Shown here: positions 56,342 through 64,000 of the stretch, piece by piece | How positions within the stretch are numbered: the first letter of the stretch is position 1 | How the letters are laid out: each line of letters begins with the position of its first letter | NCBI GenBank assembly: GCA_914767885.1 | Contig: CAJZBQ010000035.1 | Location: forward strand, 620,001-684,000 | Reading direction: 5' to 3' | DNA: 64,000 nucleotides | Origin: Blepharisma stoltei | Taxonomy: Eukaryota; Ciliophora; Heterotrichea; Heterotrichida; Blepharismidae | Made by a program: the position numbers and the translations under genes | Notes under the pieces: model-generated | Databases searched by the model: none | Seen by the model: the letters and a program-made list of their open reading frames with translations, nothing else | What the model was told of the DNA's origin: nothing

Positions 56342-56677
56342 ATGATAAATAGAATTTCTAAAGCTCTTCTTTCCAGAGGCTTTACAATTACTTCATGTGA
56401 TAAAAATATGGAAGGCTTAACAAAGCTCGAAGAAAGAGTCAGCAAGCTTGAGTTTGTCCTAAAAGACGGGGCAAACGACATTGTCAGACAAGTGCAGGCA
56501 GAAATTCTTCAAGATTTGTATAAAATTAGAGCTGCATTAGATGAAGACCTCAAAGATATGAAAACTTCAGAGAAAAGCAAAGAAAACAAAGAGCTCCTGG
56601 AAGAAATCCGCAATTTGAAAGATGAAAACGAAAGACTTAAGTATAGAATCCTTCATCTCAAGCGTAATTTAGATTAA
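56342..56677 (+). CDS. Coiled-coil protein, unrecognised
   Basis: ATG at 56342, stop at 56675-56677, 111 aa. From residue 25 on it is almost all heptad-rich helix (LTKLEERVSKLEFVLK, ELLEEIRNLKDENERLKYRI). Codon usage matches its neighbours. The function is unknown. Confidence 0.7.
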   Translation: MINRISKALLSRGFTITSCDKNMEGLTKLEERVSKLEFVLKDGANDIVRQVQAEILQDLYKIRAALDEDLKDMKTSEKSKENKELLEEIRNLKDENERLKYRILHLKRNLD

Positions 56678-57689
56678 ATCTATTTCATTAAGCCTTTATG
56701 AATTTTTGAAGTCTTAAGAATGGCTTTATTAGGATAATGCATGCCAAACTATAAATAAATTGCTTTTATAGCTTGACTATATATTTAAAAGCTACTAAAA
56801 GTTTTAAATAGATAAATAAATAAGTTTCTTTTAATAAATTGTGTGAATAATTCTGTTATTTTATTAAAATTCATTAAACAATATCAAATATATTATCAAA
56901 TTAATACTAAATTCCATTTAATTTGGAGCAAAATCCTATTTAATTTTAAAGAGATTTAATTTTTTTTTAAAAAAATAATACCATTTTTTTCTCTCTTATA
57001 AATTTAAAAAAAATAAATGATTGCAATACGTTAACTTTTAATATATTTTTTATAAAGAATTAATGAAAAAGATAAATGGATTCAGTGTGGAACTGTTTAA
57101 TTAATACTCTATTTGCCTTTTCACAATTTGGTCAAATCTATTTTATAAAAAATTATATTTTTTACCTATAAAATTTTTCTATTGAAAAACAAATATTTTT
57201 CCAATTTAAAGAGGGCTATAGTTCAAATAATAGGAAATTTTACTAATTTTTTTTCCAATTAAATCGGGGACTAAGCCTTCCTACTTAAATGGCAAGAGAA
57301 TTTAATCTCTCAATTTTAAGAGAAGCTTCTTATTATAAGAAATTTCCAGGCCTATAATCTTAACCATAAACAATATGCTAATTTAAATGACAATATAAAC
57401 TTATCTTTGACCCAATCTACTTCCATAATTAAATAATCATATGTAATTTCATATATATATGCTTTACATTTTTATATTATAGAATAACATTCAGATTCTC
57501 ACAGATCTCAAAAATATATAGAGATGAAAGTTTTAGTTTTATTAGAATTCACAGTTTAAGCCTATATTGTCTCAGTTTAGCTTCTTTTATGTATATTTCC
57601 TCTTTTTATCTTAGTTTATCATTTTATAACGTTTGCGTTGAATAAAATTCCCCAAAAGAACCATTACAAATTGATTTTAAAAGGAAATC
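56678..57689. other. AT-rich intergenic region
   Basis: About 1 kb without a gene. At 56900-57270 it has sequence resembling non-coding inserts elsewhere (AATTTGGAGCAAAATCC, CCAATTTAAAGAGGG, CCAATTAAATCGGGG), so it may contain a decayed element, but I could not find paired ends. It contains the promoter of the following gene. Confidence 0.6.
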
Positions 57690-60600
57690 ATGAATCTGAT
57701 TCAATTACTCTTAATCTTTTTTACCATACCAGTTTTTTCACTATGCAGTTTTGAATGCAATTCTACATGAGTATTTCTTATCTAGATCAACAACGGCTGA
57801 TGTGATGAAGCCTGTATGTCTGTAGGCTGCAATTTTGACGGAGGAGATTGTGCCAGCACCTGCTCTACTACTTACAACTGTACTTTACCTAGTAATAATG
57901 TATGTGATCCTGCTTGTGACAATGTTTATTGTGGCTATGATCATGGAGATTGTGGGTATTGCTCTGATGGGTGCACCTTACTCCCTCCTCCGTGAGAACA
58001 AAAATCTTGTTCGCTCACGAAGGGGAGCTAATTTTTATTTTAAAAAATTTTATATATAAATTTATAGAATTGTTTTTTCGGAATTTAAAAATCCTAGTTG
58101 GAAAGCAAATATTAATTTAATTTGTAAAAATTATATTTTTTTAAAACATAATTTGTTTTAAAATTAAACAGAATTAGCTCAAGATTTCATTATAATAATT
58201 ATCACTTATATATTAAAATTTTTTTTTCCATAAAATTTTTCTATTAAAAAATTTTGTACGCTTTTTCTAATAGTTTTGCTCGCTCACGGCACGGAGGGAG
58301 GAGTTAACAATGCTTGAAGATTCCGTCTGCCACGAGGAGTGTAATAATGCCTATTGCAATTTCAACAATTATAAATGCGTAAGAGATATTTAGGACTGCA
58401 ATGAGGGGTGCAAAGGGAGCTATATTGGTGATGGGACATGTCAATGGGAATGCATGACTTATGATTGCAGCTATGATAATGGAGATTGTGACAAACTCCA
58501 GTGTAATACTGACTGCACTTTGGCTTTATTGAAAAATAATGAATGTGATGAGGTCTGCAACACAGAAACGTGTAATTATGATAATTATCAATGTTTATGT
58601 AATACAGACTGCTATCCTTCTATGCTCACAAATGGAGTTTGCGATAAAGAATGTGCTGTAGCAGACTGTGATTATGATAATCATGATTGTGGAGACTGTG
58701 CGCTTGACTGCTTTAAAAGCGCGATAAGCAATGGTACCTGCGACAGTGTCTGCAACAATGCAGATTGCAATTACGACGGAACGGACTGTTTAACCTGTGC
58801 AAACAACTGTTTAGTTACAGATCTAGGCGGATGCAGGCCAAATGACATTGCCTTTTTGATAGTGTCCATTTCACCGAAAAATTTTCGACCAAATGGATTT
58901 CAATGAAATGTACACTGTCAAAAATCCACAGTCATTTGACATGGAGCCGATCTAGGCAAATGCAATTCTGATTGCATGGTATACAGTTGCGGCTTTGACC
59001 CTAATTGCCATAATTCTTCTATTATTTTTTCTGCCTATTATCAACAAATAGTCAATGAAGATTGAAACTACCAATTAGCATACCCGACTCAATGTCCTTA
59101 TCATGATTGTTCTTTAAAATACACAGACAGTCTTAATTTTTTGCAACCGATAAAGCCTTCAAACTGCACACAAACCTGCAACTTTTTAGATTGCTATTAT
59201 AATTATTTCCAGTGCTACAGCGAGAATTGCACCGATCCTAATTGCAAACTTTGTTCAAATTTAGACCCGGACTTATGTGTAAGATGCAACAATTATCAAT
59301 GATTTGGTAGCTGCTTGACTTCTTGTCCAAAGCATTATGAATCTTATACTCATCCTCAGACAAATGTTCAGATTTGTGTGGAGTCAGCTGATACAACGAC
59401 TGAAGAAAGCCCTGAAGAAATTTTTGTGAGTGCTACTAATTTGGTGTCAGGGGATGGGAGTATAAATAGTCCTTACTCCCCCGTGAGTGAACAAAAAATT
59501 TTTGTTCGCTCACGGGGTCAGTTTTTTTTTAAAAATTAGAGATAAATTTTATCGAAATTTTTTTTTCGAAATTTTAAAAAAATCCTAATTCACAAAATTG
59601 GAAAGCAAATATTAATTTTATTTTATAAAATTTATGTTTTAAAACGCAATCTGTTTAAAATTAAACAGAATTAACTATAGATTTCGTAATACTATTGATC
59701 ACTTATATATCAAAACTTTTTTCACAAAAAAATTTTTGTTTGCTCACGGAGGGTTGGCTTTTGGCCAAAAAATAGGGATTTTTTTAATGGTTTTGTTCGC
59801 TCACGGAAGGGGGGAGTTATATTTCTTTATCATATGCATTGTCAACAGTTACATATAAATATGCGACAGTTTATTTAATGTCAGGAAGCCATAACCTTAC
59901 TACTTTTGATGATTCAACCTCATTAGAAGCGAAGTCTTCAAAACCACTGTATAGAGACACTACAGATACCATCCAGCTTTTAATAAAACCTCTTTATTGC
60001 TCTATTTATTCAGTATCTAACTGTGTAGATGATGGACAAAGTATCACTGTGTATGTAGATGCTATTCCTTTATCTTTGGACATTTCAACAAATGTGACGA
60101 TAGAAAATATCATTTTTGATGGAAGTATCACATTTGCACCTCATTGTGCCGACTGCAACTATTGTAAATCTGCTACAAATAATGATGGCCAGTTATTAGA
60201 TGACAGAGGGAAACCATTACTTACAGGCAACTACGCTCCTCAGGATATCTGCAATACTTTTAGCAACCTTGGATTTTTTAATATAACTTCAGCTGGAATT
60301 TTGAATTTGAAGGTAAATTTTATGTAGAATGTGAAAATCCAAAATTTCCGCCAGCAATATAGCTCAATTATATCAGTTAACGGAGGGATACTGAATATGG
60401 AATCTGTAAATTTTTATAATTTTATGAGCGCTTTTCAAGGCTCTGCCATTTCTTCTACATGCTCGTCTGGATACTGTGGAGAGATTCATTACTTAGGTGG
60501 GACAGTATCAGCAATGAATAATGGCTACGAAATCACCAAACAAATTACTTTGGCGCCTTTTCTATCAGCTACTAAAACAAATTATGTTGAAATCCAAGAC

Positions 60601-63600
60601 ATAATAGCTGAGAAAAACATAGTCCAAAGAACGACAAATCAAGTTCTTTTCCAAACTTTTGGATATTTCTACAATGTTTTAAATATAACTATTCTGAACT
60701 CGGAATTTCGGTTCAATTATAACTATGACGGCTTGTTTTATATCAATCAAAATAGCTTAGTTATGCCTACTACCCTTGACAGCGACTACTCTCTTATATA
60801 TCAAAATCTGCAAAACATAAGGGTCGAAAACTGTACATTTTATAACAACAGTGCCCAAACTTATGCAGGATTTATTATTAAATTTAACAAGGAGCTTCAG
60901 AATATTTATTTCAATAACAACACATTTTACAATAACATAGGCTCAGAAATCATTTATATAGATTATGAAGGAAGCTATTATTCGATATTTGTGTCTGGAG
61001 AAAGCAGGGTAACTACAATAGATGGTAAAAATATTAAGATTCACTACCCTAAGAGAACGATCACTTTTTATAACCTTAATTTTACCAACTCATCCCTTAG
61101 CGATGCTTTAATATATAAATAATAATTATCAAAATGAAATCCCTAGTTAATTTTACAATAAAACATTTTTTTTTAAGTTAAATTCTATTTTGCTTTGATT
61201 AATCCAAAACAATAAACTTTTAAAAAAATTAACCTCCCAGTTGTCAAGCAAAATATTTTTTTGAGTTAAGAAGGAGTAATAATTTTTTGTCTGAGACTGC
61301 TATTGAAATCAGCAATGTTCCTAATGTGAACTTTTTATACTCATATTGAATAAGTAATGGAGAAAGTGACTACGACGATATAAATACTGTAAATATTGAT
61401 TATCTAATAGACTCATCCGACCTTTATATCAGCCTTGAGCTCTCTTCCTTAGACTATACCTGCTCATCAATTTTATCAATTTCAGACACAAATAATTTCA
61501 TTTTTGACTTCAATACCGTCGAAGGCAACTTTTGCAGTGATACAAACGCAGGATTGTACTTACAAGACTGCATTGGAAGCACTTATATCCAGAACTCCAC
61601 TTTTACAAAAAATAAATCTCAAGGGAACAGCATAGCTTTATTTGCAGATATGTCAACTACTCCAGTTATTTATAGCCTGAGCCTCCTTTGGCTCGAACTA
61701 TACCGATATTGGGAGATGTCGGAAGGGAGTTGGCTTTTACCAATATTTGTTGGTAAAGCCAGCACCCCAGATAGCAGATCTCAATATACGGTGGATTTAT
61801 CATCTGGAGATTGATTTTACTACAAATGCTAGTAAAACCAACTCCCCTTTCGACATCTCCTGACGTCGGCATAGCTCGAGCCAAAAGGAGGCTCGGACTA
61901 TATAATTTAACTTTTACACAAAATTATTTTAGCAGACAATCTGGCAATGGCGTCGTTGTTTTGAACACAAAAGATGCAGAATTCACCCTAACTAAATGCA
62001 AATTTATAAGCAGCCAAACTCCAGTGTATGCGGATTCATTAAAAAGCTTAACAATTGATAACTGTACATTTGAGTCTGGGGCAAAAGACCAGTTTTATAG
62101 CGCTGTTGCCTTTAGGGCTGACGATTCTTCGAGTCTGACGATAATAGACTCATTTATCCAAAATAACTCTCCTACATCAGGGCACATCAAGATTTATTCT
62201 GCAGTTGTTTATTCATCAGTTCTGCTCAGCATCTCAAACTGTTTATTTTATAACAACTCTTTGGGTAGCTACCTTATTACAATAGACAACTCGATTGCAA
62301 TGGACTCAGACAGTGTGATTACTTCTTCTAACTTTTCTAGTAATGCAATAACTTTGATTAATGCTCAGATGAGGTCAGGAAGTTTTACAGTCTCTTCATC
62401 AACCTTCAGCTCAAATTCTGCCCCATATGGAACTATCTTAAACTCTGGCTGTGTATCACCAACCATGGTTATTTTTGATAGCAACACTATTAGCTCAAAT
62501 ACAGGGGACAGCATCTTCTACATAAGTTCTGACTCTGGCACCTCTTTATTCTACACAATTGACAGCTATGTTTACAATAACTCCAACAACACCATTTCTC
62601 TCCACCAAGGCAACTGAACAGACTCTGGCTCAACATTTTACAAAAATTCTGGATACCAAGGAGGGGCAGCTTTAATCGAATCTACCAGCAACGCTATTCT
62701 AACCAACACAATCTTCAAAAGTAATTCAGCGTCAGAAGGAGGAGCTATTTATTTATCTGGATCTTCTACCTTAGTTTGTGATAACTGCACATTTAGTGAT
62801 AATTTTTCATCTGACGAAGCAGGTGCATTATACTCTGAACAAGCTTCAAAATTCACATTTAACAACTCAGTTATAACCAAAAACAGCTGCACAAGCCGAG
62901 GCTCAGCTATAGCATCTCTTAACTCTTTTAAAGTCACTTCAATTATCCAGAATACAGAAGTTTCTTTTAATTATGCTGGAGTTGGAGCAGCTATTACTGG
63001 ATTTATGGTCCAGATAATGTATAAAAACTGTTCTATATATAATAACACCTCAGTCGCTAATACCCCTTCGATTTTGATGATATACTCAAACGCTTATATC
63101 TATGACTCAAAATTTTATAACCATATTGGGTATTATGGAGCTCATATTTATGCGGATATTATGTGCATTTTGATGGTTTATGACACTTCATTTGAAAATT
63201 CAGTTTCAGAATCTACGGGTGGGAGCGTTTCTATCAGTGGCAGTCTTTTTTACTGTGAAAGGTGCTATAGCCTGAGCCTTGCTTTTGATTGAGCCCATGA
63301 TAGTTCTCACAACGCTTTGGTGGTTACTTAATCAGTTTTCCAAGCGCAGTTTTTATTTTTAGATCTGTTTTTGAGAAGCTATACTAAATTCCTGGGGATA
63401 GCGCGGAATACGCTATCCCCAGGAATTTTCTATATCTAAAAAATCTCAAAGTTGCCTCCCACACTTTAGGGCATTTTTCCACATGTCAGTCAAAAAGCCC
63501 ATATGTGGATTCCCTCGAATGTCGAAACTCCACATGTGGATTTGCGTCTGGCATGTGTAAAAATATTTCGATGTGTGGGAATCATTCAAATTATGCTAAG

Positions 63601-64000
63601 GCATAATAGGAAAGTCTGAGCCAAAACAGCACTTCAACTATACTTTAATAATACATCCGCACAGAGTGGAGGAACTACCCAGTGCTTTTCCGGCAGCGTA
63701 TGCACTTTTAACTACTCCACAGTTGAAAACAGTGCTGCAACTTCAAGTGGAGGAGTGTTTTTCTTATTTGAAAGTAGCCTCTATTTATACAACTCTATCT
63801 TTAATGGATTTGTCGGCTCCTGTGTTGAAACAAGTAAAACACCAACAATTGTGGTCTCCAACTCCACATTTAAAAATGGTATCAACACATATGGGGCTGC
63901 AATAGACTGCGTTAACTGTGTTTCAGTAAATATTACAAGCTCAACTTTTACGGATTTAAAATCTACAGACGGTGGCGCTCTTTATTTTGATTATCAATCA
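57690..64000 (+). CDS. Large secreted protein with LNR (Notch) repeats and beta-helix repeats (3' end beyond window)
   Basis: ATG at 57690, open at the right edge. Signal peptide MNLIQLLLIFFTIPVFS. Then at least six Lin-12/Notch-type repeats (e.g. NGVCDKECAVADCDYDNHDC, NGTCDSVCNNADCNYDGTDC) with Ca-binding-type DxxxC spacing. After a Cys-rich linker (CSNLDPDLCVRCNNYQ) a long stretch of Ser/Thr/Asn-rich parallel beta-helix repeats follows (NCTFYNNSAQTYAGF, SSTFSSNSAPYGTI, GGAIYLSGSSTLVCDNCTF). Six inserts (57981-58306, 58826-58954, 59476-59819, 61118-61281, 61673-61902, 63268-63642) and 15-nt introns (57771-57785, 58379-58393, 60313-60327) are removed. Probably a cell-surface or extracellular matrix protein. 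Confidence 0.88.
57981..58306 (+). mobile_element. Pogo-derived MITE
   Basis: TTA at 57978-57980 and 58304-58306. The left hairpin is slightly damaged (CTCCGTGAGAACAAAAATC); the tandem end is reduced to one clear copy. Removal joins SDGCTL to TMLEDSVCHEEC in an LNR repeat. Confidence 0.9.
58826..58954. mobile_element. TA-bounded IES with imperfect palindrome (TTTTTGATAGTG family)
   Basis: TA at 58824-58825 and 58953-58954 in the direct repeat GATCTAGGC. The core TTTTTGATAGTGTCCATTTC and its inverse partner ATGTACACTGTCAAAAAT match the insert at 20838-21022. Removal gives LVTDLGKCNSDCMVYSC. Confidence 0.9.
59476..59819 (+). mobile_element. Pogo-derived MITE
   Basis: TTA at 59473-59475 and 59817-59819. 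Hairpin end left, tandem end right. Removal joins DGSINSPY to ISLSYALSTVTYKYA at the start of the beta-helix region. Confidence 0.92.
61118..61281. mobile_element. TA-bounded IES (164 bp)
   Basis: TA at 61116-61117 and 61280-61281, chosen because it is the TA pair that keeps frame: SDALIYNFLSETAIEIS. AT-rich with several nearby TA pairs, so the true boundary could differ. Confidence 0.75.
61673..61902. mobile_element. TA-bounded TIR IES (TAGCCTGAGCC family)
   Basis: TA at 61671-61672 and 61901-61902. Inverted ends TAGCCTGAGCCTCCTTTGG and CCAAAAGGAGGCTCGGACTA, with a second inverted pair near GGGAGATGTCGGAAGGGAGT. Removal restores TPVIYNLTFTQNYFS. Confidence 0.92.
63268..63642. mobile_element. 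TA-bounded IES (TAGCCTGAGCC family) with internal hairpins
   Basis: TA at 63266-63267 and 63641-63642. It begins TAGCCTGAGCCTTGC, like the insert at 61673. Internal hairpins include CTGGGGATAGCG...CGCTATCCCCAG and the CCACATGTGG-type repeats. Removal gives FYCERCYFNNTSAQSGG. Confidence 0.9.

Overview
The window looks like germline (micronuclear) DNA of a heterotrich ciliate, most likely Blepharisma. Three direct observations support this. TGA is read as tryptophan in every gene, with only TAA and TAG as stops. Introns are exactly 15 nt, GT...AG. Almost every gene is interrupted by AT-rich or GC-rich inserts, mostly flanked by a repeated TA or TTA/TAA; removing each insert together with one flank copy restores the reading frame. 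I place 38 such inserts (internal eliminated sequences, IESs, and transposon or SINE insertions) inside genes. After removing inserts, the complete interrupted genes close to a multiple of three, except one that is one base short. The most frequent insert is a G-run-tipped miniature inverted-repeat element (MITE). A 1.84 kb copy at 23992-25836 with the same ends carries a Pogo/Tigger-type DDE transposase. This agrees with published knowledge that the Blepharisma germline is dominated by a Pogo-derived MITE.

Layout, left to right. Positions 1-34327 hold a head-to-tail array of five paralogous minus-strand genes, the first cut by the window edge. Each encodes a large (about 1370-1405 aa) multi-pass membrane protein with a central helical region, a PAS domain and C-terminal membrane segments, resembling the ciliate/amoeba TmcB-like PAS family. 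They probably act as membrane-associated sensors; this is inferred from domains only. The Pogo element lies between copies four and five.

From 35760 the content is mixed: an unrecognised basic protein, the splicing factor PRP40 (two WW domains plus FF repeats), mitochondrial ribosomal protein L12, a WD40-repeat/TRP-like ion channel fusion on the minus strand, a secreted cysteine-rich protein, an ELMO-domain protein with a disordered N-terminus, an unrecognised protein, a CID-domain (RPRD1-like) transcription factor, a small basic protein, a Rab-like GTPase, a coiled-coil protein, and a large secreted protein with Notch-type LNR repeats followed by beta-helix repeats that runs off the right edge.

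Other repeats are several families of GC-rich SINE-like retroposons with 10-18 bp target duplications and AATCT-type tails, a TA-flanked TIR family, palindromic IESs, and an element packed with a TTTTTTTTGGCCTA minisatellite that has an 8-bp duplication. No rRNA, tRNA or CRISPR array was found.
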